NCBI GenBank assembly: GCA_947646735.1
Contig: CANTFK010000921.1
Span: 1-64,000 of the forward strand
Length of the DNA stretch: 64,000 nt
Direction of reading: 5' to 3'
Source: Peronospora farinosa
Lineage: Eukaryota > Oomycota > Peronosporomycetes > Peronosporales > Peronosporaceae
Shown here: positions 1-9,988 of the stretch, piece after piece
Position numbering within the stretch: position 1 is the first letter of the stretch
Layout of the letters: each line of letters opens with the position of its first letter
The notes under the pieces: generated by a model
The model's input: only the letters and a program-made list of their open reading frames with translations
Databases searched by the model: none
Told to the model about the DNA's origin: nothing
Position numbers and translations under genes: made by a program

Positions 1-396
1 ATGCCAGTAGAAGCACTGACATCACTTCTACCGTCCTCAATCAAGTCACTATCCCTCGAATCGATTAGCGAGTCGTCTGATAAATCAGACGACCCGAAAA
101 TTTCACGGTATATTAATTGCTTAATGTACTACGTCCCCTCTTCGTAAATGGTGAAGACGAGGTATACCCAGGGGAGAGCCCGATTGTGGCGCAAGTGGCT
201 TTGAGTCGGATGCGTCATCGGACTCACCAGAGTAGTCAACGACTAACTCTGTGTCAACATCTTCACGTGTCGAAGCGCCACGTGAACCTGCAACAGGCGT
301 TGCTGGCTGAGGCTGTGAGGCCTCAGTAGCGGCTGCACACAGGCGTGCAGCCGAGTTCTTGGCTGCCTTGGGTGGGACGCGCATTGACTGGGTCAT
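1..396 (-). pseudogene. Antisense 3' gene of element A0, decayed
   Basis: An ATG at 396 on the minus strand opens a 91-codon frame running away from the 3' LTR, opposite to the element's gag-pol direction. It begins MTQSMRVPPKAAKNSAARL and includes REDVDTELVVDYSGESDD, closely matching the antisense frame of the complete A element (MTKSMRVAAKAVKNSAARL; REDVDPELVVDYSGESDH). Near 175 the frame shifts and then stops; further related sequence continues in other frames to base 1. The protein is acidic and Ser-rich, probably disordered, and of unknown function. Confidence 0.6.
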
Positions 397-497
397 AGCG
401 ATAAAAAAAGTTGGAATAAAAGCAAATCTATTAAGTGCTCCGTTTCCATAGTCACTAAATAGTCACTAATGTGACTGTTTGTTGAGGAGGGGGTTGA

Positions 498-951
498 TGT
501 AACGGGTGAGTCCGTTACATAATATTGACACTTATATGAAGTGTCAATAAAATATTATTATAACTAATAATATTTTGACAATATTACCTTTTCGTATAAT
601 ATTGTTCTTAGATCTCCTTGAAGTTGGAGATGCCCTCTCATTGGTTAATATGGGCCATCATATCAATCAACGCGCTGACCAATGGCCGATGGACGCGCGC
701 AATGAGTGGAGGGAAAGTTGTCAACATACATATTATACTTTAATATAGTTAACACAGGTTATAACAGATTAGTTAAGATAGTTAACTATATTAAATACAG
801 TTTTCTTTTCCTCTACTTCTAAGCGTTTGTTTAGAAAGTAAAGCTTCCTCTGCCTCTTGTGTAAGAAAGGTAATTGAGGCACCTGCTTTCACTGTAATCA
901 GTGAAAGTAGACTATACTGTAATCAGTATAGACGGAGGGTGCCCCATTACA
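498..951 (+). repeat. Family A LTR (3' LTR of A0)
   Basis: 454 bp, starting TGTAACGGGTGAG and ending GGGTGCCCCATTACA. It aligns along its length with the LTRs at 41161-41617 and 48850-49302. It contains successive short inverted repeats, for example GTAACGG/CCGTTAC at its start. Confidence 0.9.
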
Positions 952-1296
952 ACATATGTCCCATCAATGACCGATGCTTATCGCCACTTTGGGGTGATGG
1001 CAGTGTTGTGGTGTCATTGTAGTCTACAATGAGAGATGGATCTTCATCCACATTAAAGTGAGATGGAAGGTTCGGCTCAGTGCCTGAATCACTTTGCGAC
1101 GGCTGCGATAAATCGCGGCGCGTGCGCTTAGTGCTGGACTGCATGGGTGCCGTTTCAGGCGACCCATCAGCCTTACCACGTTTAGGTGGCATGAGTACTG
1201 AGCAGACTAAAGCGGCGCGTGTATAACGGCTCGCAAGTCTCTCTGTTTCCTAGGCGATGTTTTACAAATTAAAAATCGTTCTAAAACGGAAGATAA
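952..1296 (+). mobile_element. Family B fragment B0, 3' internal end
   Basis: Reverse complement of about 4185-4530 in the complete B element, so the B0 sense strand is plus. It carries the first ~80 codons of the family's antisense gene: ATG at 1192 on the minus strand, protein beginning MPPKRGKADGSPETAP and containing DEDPSLIVDYNDTT. The frame is cut at 952 by insertion of A0. Only a few residues differ from the intact copy at 4289. Confidence 0.85.
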
Positions 1297-1898
1297 TGTA
1301 ACAGGGCATCTAGTTACACGTAAACATTAAGTAATATACTTAATGTAAGGTCTAAAAGTATCCATGATTACTTTTGACCTGTCACTTGGGTGCGATACAC
1401 AAATGTGATCCACCCTCATGAATGTGATATCTATTTATGGATTCACATGAGAAGGGATGACGCTAGTTGAAGCTAGGCATCAAGACGTCTCAGAAGGACG
1501 TCAGTTGCGATCTTAAATCTAGATTTAAGATCATGCGACAGGATACGCTTCTAAAGAGTCGCGTATCCGATCTCTCTCTATATATATATAGCCAATCAGT
1601 AGTTAAATATATATTTAGTTATAATTAATTAGATATATCTCAGTCTTGAATTTACTTAAACATACACACCACGCACGGGAAGTTGCAAGACTTCTGCGTG
1701 ACGTCAGTGCTTTAGTGTTAAGAAGTTCGTTGCACTCTCGCTTAAGCGAGAGGCAACTGGTGGTACGACTGCTTAAGCAGTCGACCAACCTCCTAACCAC
1801 CCTCGCACGCAAAGGTAAGACGGTCTAACCGCTTCCTCGCTTGTGCATAAGGTGTGTGCTAGTAGCACGAGGCAACTTCGTAGAAGTGCCCGTCTACA
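1297..1898 (+). repeat. Family B LTR (3' LTR of B0)
   Basis: 602 bp, from TGTAACAGGGCATC to GTGCCCGTCTACA; reverse complement of the LTR at 3582-4184. It carries a 24-bp perfect palindrome at 1509-1532 with arms GATCTTAAATCT and AGATTTAAGATC. Confidence 0.9.
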
Positions 1899-3576
1899 GA
1901 ACGAATATAACCTGGTGGATGAGAATAATCATTTTTACAGGATACCCCAGAGCAATATATTTCTATCGCGATTATCTAATAGAAATCGTATGCGTGTTAA
2001 CTGATCATCCAGAGCGGACCCGATGAGAATAAGTCAAAAGACTATAACGTGTCACTGTCACTCGCTCTACTTCGTTTCTGATGTGCAGGCTAATCATCAT
2101 AGTAAGATTTATTTGTCTGGTAGCTGCACGATACGTTATACAAACGGATTACGAACAATTCCACGTCAGCCAGATAGAGAGACCACCAAAAACCGACGAC
2201 TACATGACGCTGCACTGCTCTAAGATCTAACTGAGATGATCGCATCGTCTTTTAACCCGGAATCTGACACATGCAGAATTTACTAATTTTAAGACAATCT
2301 ACAGAGTTTTGTCAACTCTATATTTGCTTCATAGCGCTTTCCAATTTAAACTTCGAGCAACAGCGGACATGAGACGAAGACTTCCAAAGAGCCAAGTCAC
2401 CGGTCTCATTTACCTGGTAGGGAAGTCCCTTAATAGTGGCCCCAGGTAAAAGGAAGATGTCTTATTTTAGCTGCGTTTGCTTCGAGAGGCAGCGCAGCAT
2501 GCGAACCACAAGGAGAGAAACAACCCATAATTCCGGGATGAGGAGCACGACGTTCGAGAACGTCACCCCTCATATAGTTTCTGCTATTCTACGTCCGCTT
2601 TGCGGTCGCTGACCCTTCGCCGAGCGCAAAATCGGTCCCACGAAGCGAACTTGCCGCGTACGTGAGATTAGCCTACTCATACGCGTCAGCGGACAGTCGG
2701 GGATGATCGGATTGGTAACCGGCGCTTGCTGCGAGATCAGCACCCTGCATGCACCCTGAGATGGATCACCGATCACACATGCCTCGTGCGGAGTGTTATC
2801 CGACGTCTGGAGCTAGCAGAATTAGCCAGCGAGGAGTAGAACGACGTAGTTTTGGTAGAACCACACTGATATCGAAGATAGTCATAAGCACTTGAATTAA
2901 CGCTCAGTTTATATTATATTTTGCTTCATTGGCTTGCTCCGTCTGCGTGACCACGCTATTAAGTTTAGCGGAACAAGTGCATGCATAAACATAAAAGTGC
3001 GTCTGCAGAGCAAGAGGCAGCGAAGGTCTAACAAATACTCCTTTGACAATTTTGAGTGGTCGCTATAAGATTAAGCAATGAGATAGAGATGTGAGCAACG
3101 GCATCTACCTTCGCCTAGTAACAGAAATTTTACAAGCACCATCGTCAGCCAGTAGACGGAACGGCACAGTTTGACGTTTCAAAATTTTGTAAATCATAAT
3201 GGTAAGTAGACGGTCAGTTCAGTATTTGAGGAGAAATAATGACATCTCGACCTCTGGTGGCTTCAATCAACAAGCGTTTATATAGAGATACGAGATAGAG
3301 AAAATCACGTACATTAACAGTGCAGAAAGCGCACAGAACGCCTGCGACGAGGACAAACTCGCGCATTTTTGAGGTGCGCTTGAGGAAGACTTGAGCCCAA
3401 GTACTAGGTATTAAGTATTTTTAAGTCTGTTTTTTATTTTGGTTTTCAATTTGTACCAATTAACGAAGATTTTCAAGTCGTAATAAATACGACAGTGTTT
3501 CCGCCTTTCGGGAAACGCACATTTCCAGGGTGATTTATCATTGGTCCATATTAAGTCTAAAAAAGTTGTTGTGAGG
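1899..3576. other. No gene seen
   Basis: About 1.7 kb between two repeats. Only short open frames with no recognisable domain, no clear repeat family and no RNA gene that I can identify. It ends at the target site of element B (TCTTG, 3577-3581). Confidence 0.5.
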
Positions 3577-3581
3577 TCTTG

Positions 3582-4184
3582 TGTAGACGGGCACTTCTAC
3601 GAAGTTGCCTCGTGCTACGAGCACACACCTTATGCACAAGCGAGGAAGCGTTTATACCGTCTTACCTTTGCGTGCGAGGGTGGTTAGGAGGTTGGTCGAC
3701 TACTGAAGCAGTCGTACCACCAGTTGCCTCTCGCTTAAGCGAGAGTGCAACGAACTTCTTAACACTAAAGCACCGACGTCACGCAGAAGTCTTGCAACTT
3801 CTCGTGCGTGGTGTGTATGTTTAAGTAAATTCAAGACTGAGATATATCTAATTAATTATAACTAAATATATATTTAACTACTGATTGGCATATATATATA
3901 TATATAGAGATCGGATACGCGACTCTTTAGAAGCGTATCCTGTCGCATGATCTTAAATCTAGATTTAAGATCGCAACTGACGTCCTTCTGAGACGTCTTG
4001 ATGCCTAGCTTCAACTAGCGTCATCCCTTCTCATGTGAATCCATAAATGGATATCACATTCACGAGGGTGGATCACATTTGTGTATCGCACCCAAGTGAC
4101 AGGTCAAAAGTAATCATGGATACTTTTAGACCTTACATTAAGTATATTACTTAATGTTTACGTGTAACTAGATGCCCTGTTACA
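3582..4184 (-). repeat. Family B LTR, 3' LTR of element B
   Basis: 603 bp, starting TGTAGACGGGCAC and ending GCCCTGTTACA on the plus strand. It is the 3' LTR relative to pol; the purine-rich stretch on the minus strand just before it (AAAACGGAAGATAA) is the likely polypurine tract. It contains many adjacent inverted repeats, for example the palindrome CTCTCGCTTAAGCGAGAG (3728-3745) and a 24-bp palindrome at 3949-3972, plus a (TA)n run near 3890-3905. Confidence 0.93.
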
Positions 4185-4288
4185 TTATCTTCCGTTTTAG
4201 AACGATTTTTAATTTGTAAAACATCGCCTAGGAAACAGAGAGACTTGCGAGCCGTTATACACGCGCCGCTTTAGTCTGCTCAGTACTC

Positions 4289-5734
4289 ATGCCACCTAAA
4301 CGTGGTAAGGCTGATGGGTCGCCTGAAACGGCACCCATGCAGTCCAGCACTAAGCTCACGCGCCGCGATTTATCGCAGCCGTCGCAAAGTGATTCAGGCA
4401 CTGAGCCGAACCTTCCATCTCACTTTAATGTGGATGAAGATCCATCTCTCATTGTAGACTACAATGACACCACAACACTGCCATCACCCCAAAGTGGCGA
4501 TGAGCATAGGTCATTGATGGGACATATGTCCCCATCATCTGAGGCACCCGTCCTTGAGGAAGCATCTATGCTTCCTACAAGCGAAGGTAAAGCCTCGTCG
4601 TCTGCGCCTACGAGCGTAGCGACTAAGACTGAGCACGCTACTTCGAAAGGAGTAGTCGCGACTCAGTCAGATGTTACTTCTCAGGCTGATGTCTTGACAA
4701 TCCATAATGGAGAGTCAGACTCAGGTGAGTGTGAGCTTAAAGCTCCACCAAGTACACCGTCGGCCTCACTAGCCCGCCGTCGCGAGGGCGGCTACGTGAG
4801 TGGTGGCTTGCCACCAATGCCACCTCCATCTGAGTGGATGAACTCGGATGGGTCTAGCGCAGCGCTTTTGCAGCGTGCCACTATAGACGCTCATAGATTC
4901 TATAGCGTCTTTCCTTTGTGGAAAAAGCAGGGCAAAGCACTTGGTCGTGCTTTCCCAATTCCAGTCGTGCTGCGTTCTAACGAAACAGCCGACGAATATG
5001 AAGCTGAACTTCGGCGCCGTGTTACCTTGCATGAAGATGCAACTAAACAAAGGTCGCAGCGAATCAGCTTCGACATGAAGCGTGCGCATGAAATTATGGG
5101 TGGTAAGCGACCCCCAATTAATTCTCGCCACGCTTCTTCTGCTAGTCCTTCCGGACCTAGCAGAAAGAAGACAGCTGGTGCTGCTTCACATAAGCAGCCA
5201 CCAGCCCAGGCACGTCAACGCGCAAAGCGTCCACAGGCTTCCACGAGTCAAAGCTCGTTGGGTAACCCTTCCACTGGACAAGGATTTGGAGCTTTCGCTT
5301 CACAAACCGGTGGGCCAACAGCCTTCCAACAAGGAAGCGCGTGTTCCCTTCCGTGTCCACCAACACAGGTGGCGCCCGATAGGAGTGGCGATTTCGCCCA
5401 CCTAATCGCGGCTGCCTACCCTGCTGCTGTTCAGTCGCAGGGTGAGACCGCTGCGCTGAAGAGGCAGGTGAAAGATGTCGAGAGTCAAGTCTCGCGACTG
5501 ACCTCGGATCTGCGTGATGTGAGGGCGAGGGACCGTCAGGGGTATGACCGTCTGAAGACCCGTTTGGACATCCTAGAGCGACTGGTGATGAGAGACCCGC
5601 GTCAAGCGCGGAGCCCTCCTCGATCACCGAGTCCCCTATCGCCTCGTTCATACACGGGTAGCCTCTCGGCTTCCTCGTCGCCTGATCGGTCGCGACGCTC
5701 GACTCACAGTCGACGTCACCATCGGTCTCGTTAG
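4289..5734 (+). CDS. Intact antisense gene of family B, unknown function
   Basis: A 481-codon frame opposite to gag-pol. Its ATG lies 105 nt inside the 3' LTR. The protein has an acidic Ser/Thr-rich N-terminus with DEDPSLIVDYNDTT (about residues 49-62), a middle region with AFPIP (about 218) and charged helical sequence, a Ser/Ala/Gln-rich linker, a heptad-like coiled coil (about residues 395-440, with VKDVESQVSRLTSDL) and a basic RS/SP-rich tail. I do not recognise the family. Counterparts occupy the same place in families A and C. Its last ~580 bp overlap the chromodomain ORF (5157-6119, minus). This is the only long undamaged frame in the element. Expression is inferred, perhaps from a promoter in or near the LTR. 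Confidence 0.75.
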   Translation: MPPKRGKADGSPETAPMQSSTKLTRRDLSQPSQSDSGTEPNLPSHFNVDEDPSLIVDYNDTTTLPSPQSGDEHRSLMGHMSPSSEAPVLEEASMLPTSEGKASSSAPTSVATKTEHATSKGVVATQSDVTSQADVLTIHNGESDSGECELKAPPSTPSASLARRREGGYVSGGLPPMPPPSEWMNSDGSSAALLQRATIDAHRFYSVFPLWKKQGKALGRAFPIPVVLRSNETADEYEAELRRRVTLHEDATKQRSQRISFDMKRAHEIMGGKRPPINSRHASSASPSGPSRKKTAGAASHKQPPAQARQRAKRPQASTSQSSLGNPSTGQGFGAFASQTGGPTAFQQGSACSLPCPPTQVAPDRSGDFAHLIAAAYPAAVQSQGETAALKRQVKDVESQVSRLTSDLRDVRARDRQGYDRLKTRLDILERLVMRDPRQARSPPRSPSPLSPRSYTGSLSASSSPDRSRRSTHSRRHHRSR

Positions 5735-6119
5735 ACCGATGTGAATATGTGATCTCTTCTGGATCAACATACCGCTTCAGACGACCCACGTAAAATACGG
5801 GGTGCGTCTTCATATACGGTGGGAGAGTGAGCCTATAATTTAGGTCTCCAGCTTCTTCAACCACTGTAAAGGGCTCAATGAATCGGGGCAATAGCTTAGT
5901 AGTACCATCAGGTAGTACAGAAATTGCATGTTTAGGTAGGGTAGCAGTACTTAATAGCACTTTGCACCCAACACTAAAGTGTTCATTGTTTTTGCGACCA
6001 TGCTGGTCTGCATATTGTTTTTGCTTGTCCTGTGCGCTTGCCATCGCGTCACGGACTTTACGTGTGATGGCTAATCGCTCATCCACAAAGCGCTGAGCTT
6101 TGCTCACGCTTATCAGCAT
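5157..6119 (-). CDS. GPY/F module and chromodomain, end of pol (family B)
   Basis: 320 codons on the minus strand. The N-terminal part holds the integrase C-terminal GPY/F-type segment (LLPRFIEPFTVV ... HPVFYVGRLKRY, residues about 75-115). A low-complexity spacer follows, then a chromodomain (RFLVGRLLAHRF, LVQWKGYPTSFDSW, residues about 260-310) near the C-terminus. Chromodomains of this type direct integration to modified chromatin in other Gypsy elements. The frame overlaps the integrase ORF by 40 nt in another frame, a frameshift relative to the presumed single pol protein. The opposite strand of its C-terminal half codes for the antisense gene. Confidence 0.88.
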   Translation of the reverse strand: MLISVSKAQRFVDERLAITRKVRDAMASAQDKQKQYADQHGRKNNEHFSVGCKVLLSTATLPKHAISVLPDGTTKLLPRFIEPFTVVEEAGDLNYRLTLPPYMKTHPVFYVGRLKRYVDPEEITYSHRSNETDGDVDCESSVATDQATRKPRGYPCMNEAIGDSVIEEGSALDAGLSSPVALGCPNGSSDGHTPDGPSPSHHADPRSVARLDSRHLSPASSAQRSHPATEQQQGRQPRLGGRNRHSYRAPPVLVDTEGNTRFLVGRLLAHRFVKRKLQILVQWKGYPTSFDSWKPVDALRVDVPGLVAAYVKQHQLSSFC

Positions 6120-7581
6120 CCAGCTCGCCTATGACGCCTCCAAGAGGTCGTTCATGGGTCGACGCTGTTAATAACATTATAGGGCCATCGGCAAAGAGCA
6201 CAGGCATTTCTTGCCGTGCCTCCTCTGTCACACCTATAGGTGTCGTGACCACTGCTAAACTAGCAGTGTCACTAGGGCAACCTTGGCCCTTTTTGGTATT
6301 CGCACCGAGCGAAGTGAGGGGCCCTCCCCCACTAAGACTCGGGCTGCGTACAAACGAGACTGGCGTTCGAGGATGACGCAGTCCGTTAATGTAAAACGGT
6401 GTTTCACCCGTACTGGCGTGAACACTGTTATTAATAGCGAACTCCACGAATGGCAATGGCTTGCTCCATTCTTTAGGAGTCGCTATTGTACGCAACACAT
6501 CCGCCACGACTCGATTGGCCCGTTCTGTTTGGCCATCGGTCTGGGGATGATCAGCGGTTGACATGTGGAGCTTGCTACCCAGCAGCTCGAACACATGTCT
6601 CCAAAAATCCGACGTAAAACGCGGATCCCGGTCCGATACTATGGACTCGGGCATCCCGTGTAGTCGATACACGTGATCCAGGAACAAGAGGGCAGCCTCT
6701 TTTCCTGAGATCTTGGTGCTACATGGTGCCAAATGCACCATCGTGCTTAATCTGTCTACAAAGACGACGAGCCCCGTCCTGCCTTTATGGTCAGGCGGTA
6801 AGCCAAATTTGAAGTCCAAACTGACCGACTTCCAGCATTCAGTAGGAATCGGCAGTGGCTTCAGTGGCGCACTGTTTGAAGGTGCAGGCTTTATGCGCTG
6901 ACACTCTTCACAAGAGCGAATATAGTTGGCCACCCACCGATATAGGTGGGGCCACCAAAATTCCTCTGACACTCGTAATAATGTCTTTTCACGGCCCAGA
7001 TGCCCACTAGATGGCGCATCATGGCACTCGTGAAGTATCATCAGCTTGAGATCTGTGTCATGAGGGACATAGATTCTCAAGGGTCCACAGGGTGACAGTT
7101 GATGCCATAACAGGCCATCACTGTAACTAAAGTGATTTAACTTCGCTTTGAGGTGCGACGGAAGGGTAACCTTTCGTCCACCAAAATGATCCAACAGCAG
7201 GTGACAATGTTCGTCCTGACTGTAACACTCCTTGATATCGGAGGCCATTGAGCTCGTCACATGGTAGGCCTTCATGGCTGCCAATGTTGACGACTCAACT
7301 TGTGCTTTCGCACGAGACACACTATCCTGGTGTCTTGCCTCGAAGTCTGGTCTGCGCGATAACGCGTCAGCCAGGACATTCGACTTACCCGGCTTATATT
7401 CAACTTTAGAATTAAATTCAGAGAAGAATGTTAGCCATCTCGCCATTCTCGGCGAAAGGTGCGGTGAATTTATAGCGGTCCGCAGTGATGCGTGATCCGT
7501 ATAAACCACAAAAGGTTCGGTGCCCAAGAGGTGCACCTTCACAAGGGCATACTTAATTGAAAGTAGCTCCTTGTCATGCAC
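6079..7581 (-). CDS. RNase H end plus integrase (family B pol)
   Basis: 500 codons. Begins inside RNase H (VYTDHASLRTAI, ADALSRRPD) and continues into integrase. The HHCC zinc finger is visible (HECHDAPSSGHLGREKT, then CEECQRIK). The catalytic triad is present: Asp in SVSLDFKFGLP, Asp in IVSDRDPRFTSDFW and Glu in HPQTDGQTERANR. After RHPRTP there is a Gly-rich LSGGGP segment, then a tail that runs out of frame before the chromodomain. It is separated from the upstream RT frame by frameshift damage near 7580-7710. Confidence 0.9.
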   Translation of the reverse strand: MHDKELLSIKYALVKVHLLGTEPFVVYTDHASLRTAINSPHLSPRMARWLTFFSEFNSKVEYKPGKSNVLADALSRRPDFEARHQDSVSRAKAQVESSTLAAMKAYHVTSSMASDIKECYSQDEHCHLLLDHFGGRKVTLPSHLKAKLNHFSYSDGLLWHQLSPCGPLRIYVPHDTDLKLMILHECHDAPSSGHLGREKTLLRVSEEFWWPHLYRWVANYIRSCEECQRIKPAPSNSAPLKPLPIPTECWKSVSLDFKFGLPPDHKGRTGLVVFVDRLSTMVHLAPCSTKISGKEAALLFLDHVYRLHGMPESIVSDRDPRFTSDFWRHVFELLGSKLHMSTADHPQTDGQTERANRVVADVLRTIATPKEWSKPLPFVEFAINNSVHASTGETPFYINGLRHPRTPVSFVRSPSLSGGGPLTSLGANTKKGQGCPSDTASLAVVTTPIGVTEEARQEMPVLFADGPIMLLTASTHERPLGGVIGELDADKREQSSALCG

Positions 7582-8821
7582 AGGGTAATTCAGCTCGGCA
7601 GCTTTTAAAGCCGAGACTTATACGAAATGACACGGTCAAAGCCGTTGCCATCCTTCTGCATAAGCGCGCTGCCGATTGCAAAATTGCTTGCATCGCAGAC
7701 GACGCTAAAGGCTTATCCGCGTCTGGCAATGCCAAGACCAGTGCCTCTACAAGAGATTGCTTCACTGAATTGAACGCATCTTCTTGTTCCTATGACCAAG
7801 TCCATTCTGTATCCTTTTTCAAAAGGTCAGACAACGGCTTAGTCTGATCCGCATAATTCTTGCTGTACTTATGCAAGTAATTAGCGAGCCCAAGGAATTG
7901 GCGCAGATCCTTCACATGTCGTGGGACTGGCCATTCCTTTACAGCCTTTACCTTTTCTGGGTCTGCTCGTACACCATGTGCACCTACGATGCAGCCCAGT
8001 ACAGGGATCTCGGGGACCCCTATTACGCACTTTTGCAAGTTCACGTATAATTGCGCGTCACCCAGAGTCTGCAACACAGCGTCTAAATGACGCTTGTGCG
8101 ACTCTATCGTGCTCAGACCGTCCTCCGCCCTACTATGCACGAATACATCGTCAAAGTAATGGGGCGCGTAGGCACGGTGCTGACGCATCACGTGAGCCAC
8201 TACTCGGTTGAATGTTGCCGGAGCATTTTTCAACCCTTGTGGCATCACAAGCCACTCCCACAGCATACCGCTTGGGGTGCTTACTGCCGTTTTGGCTACA
8301 TCGGTATCTCTCATGAGAACCTGATAGTAGCCATCCTTCAGATCCAACGCGGAAAAGATAGTTGACTTTCCCATGGAATTTATCAAGACATCTTTCCGCG
8401 GGATCGGCGTTTGAGCTGGAATGGTGGCCGTGTTCAGCTTATTATAAGCGTGAGCCACGCGCCATCCACCCGTTGCTTTACGCACACAGAAGGTCGGGCT
8501 GCATTGAGGCGACTTGCTCTCACGTACATGTCCCGCCTTAGCTCGCTTGTCGAAGAACTCATCGATGTAATCGACTTGTTCCTTCGGCAACGGCCATTGC
8601 CTGGTCACACAATACTTGGTGCCAGGTTCCAGGTCAATTTCGTGCCTGATGCCCCTATCGGCCGGTAGGCGGCTCGGCACTTCTGCTGGAAACACATCGC
8701 GGTGTTTCCACAGAACATCATAGAACGGGCTGTCCTTCAAGGCATCCCAGCCTTGAGCAGTGAACCGTTTCTTTTTGTCCGTCTCCAAGACGCTCTCCCA
8801 TACATTGTGGATGAAGAGCAA
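7574..8821 (-). pseudogene. Reverse transcriptase and RNase H start (family B), one stop and a frameshift
   Basis: The RT palm is well preserved: HEIDLEPGTKYCVTRQWPLP, FSALDLKDGYYQVLMR, MPQGLKNAPATFNR and the catalytic box YFDDVFVHS. A thumb/connection region follows (LGCIVGAHGVRADPEKV, FLGLANYLHKYSKNYA). An in-frame TAG at 7790-7792 (after TEWTWS) interrupts the frame, which continues for 72 codons to 7574. Near 7710 the RNase H sequence slips out of frame, so the enzyme as encoded is truncated. Confidence 0.88.
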
Positions 8822-9606
8822 CAGTCCACCACGTTCTCTCCTGAAACTGGTGCGACTATCTCGTGGATCTTTCTTTCCTTAAGTTCGGACAGAAACAGAT
8901 TCCACGTCATCTCCGAGAGATTTACTATCTCCTCGGCAGATGCCAAGACAAGTTGGAGCACCTCAACTGAGAATGCCTCCGGCATTTTGTCTTCGACGGC
9001 CTCGAACAACTCGTTCGTAGGTCCGTCCTCTTGGACCGAGACTGATCCAAGGGTCACTCGTTTCGACGTGCCCTTGATCGTCTTAATACGTCTGGTGCTC
9101 GTTCTTCGAGTCACCACGACCTTTGACCTGGAAGAAGGTGTCGTTGCTATCTCAGCTAACGCACCCCTTCCAACCGCACCAGGCTCTTGGCACTGTGCCG
9201 GTTCTTGTGGCGCTTGACTTGCTGTCAGCCCACCGTCAACTGCCACAGGCTCTCGGCTCTGTGCAGGACCATTGTACGCATGACTACCTGTCATCGCCCC
9301 ATTCACTACACCAGTCTCTTCGACCTGGGTAGGAATATGTGTCACCTGGCTTTCCGCCAGTGCACTTCCAACTACACCACTCCTTTCGAGCTGGGTAGTT
9401 CCTGGTGTCGATTGACATACCGTCATCGCACCCTCGACCGTGTTGGACACAGCACCATCCACATAAGCCTCTCGCAAGAGCACATCCTTTCCGGTGTCTT
9501 GCGTAGAGCTAGCGACTGTGCGTGTACGCCAGTCTATCCATGGTTGGTGTTTAGCCAACCAAGGCATGCCTAGGATGAGGTCATACGGACTCTCCATACC
9601 TAGCAC
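8737..9606 (-). pseudogene. Protease C-terminal part and PR-RT linker (family B)
   Basis: 289 codons. Starts with the conserved end of the retropepsin fold (YDLILGMPWLAKHQPWIDW, residues 6-24), which in a healthy copy would be fused to the protease ORF 9600-9914. A long variable linker follows, with imperfect repeats built on PAQSREPVAVDGG / PAQCQEPGAVGRG. It overlaps the RT frame out of phase, so at least one frameshift lies near 8740-8820. Confidence 0.75.
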
Positions 9607-9988
9607 TGTGAACTTCTTCTTACAAGAGAACTGAAACTGAAGGCGAGTCCAACTTGAAGTCTTTCCAATTTAACGAGCGCGCCATTCGCTAAACGAACGA
9701 TCGCCTCTTCTCGCTTGCCATCCTGGCAAAGCGACTCATAACTCGCCGGCCTCTTTTTCAGAGCCGCGAGTTTCACAAAGTTTTGTGATGCACCCGAATC
9801 CACGAGAAGGGTCATCACTTGGTCATCGCCTCGTACTCGAACGCTATAGACCAAAAGGGTTGAGGTCCGACCTTTCGGAACCTCAGGGACTATGCTACCC
9901 ATTTGTTCTATCACTCTGAACTTAGGGGTAGCTTCAGAGTCCGCGACAGTAGGGCATCCAGCCCCTACTGCGTTACCGCATTTCCCGA
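9600..9988 (-). CDS. Aspartic protease (family B), in -1 frame of gag
   Basis: Retropepsin domain with active-site motif LLVDSGASQNF and flap/body residues downstream. The frame is open upstream through the gag stop codon to the slippery site at 9980-9986, so it is entered most simply by -1 frameshifting rather than by its own start. The C-terminus slips out of frame near 9620-9640 relative to the continuation in 8737-9606. Confidence 0.8.
9947..9986 (-). promoter_or_regulatory. Putative -1 frameshift signal at gag/pro (family B)
   Basis: Read on the minus strand: slippery heptamer G GGA AAT in the gag frame (9986-9980), 9-nt spacer GCGGTAACG (9979-9971), then a 24-nt hairpin (9970-9947) with arms CAGTAGGG and CCCTACTG. 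The gag stop TAG lies in the 5' arm. The protease is in the -1 frame and is open throughout. Families A and C have the same heptamer class, the same spacer length and the same arms. Confidence 0.8.

Larger units (their letters stand above)
1..951 (+). mobile_element. Ty3/Gypsy element A0, 3' end only
   Basis: This is the 3' end of a family A retrotransposon cut by the left window edge. Bases 1-480 match the 3' internal part of the complete A element (about 48300-48840) in the same orientation, and 498-951 match its LTR. A purine run with GGAGGGGG, then TTGA, precedes the LTR and serves as the polypurine tract. The element sits inside a family B fragment that resumes at 952, so A0 is the younger insertion. 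Its target duplication would be ACATA (952-956), but the left copy lies outside the window. Confidence 0.85.

Noticed and set aside
2570..2776. 68-codon minus-strand ORF in the left spacer
   Set aside because: No features beyond chance length.
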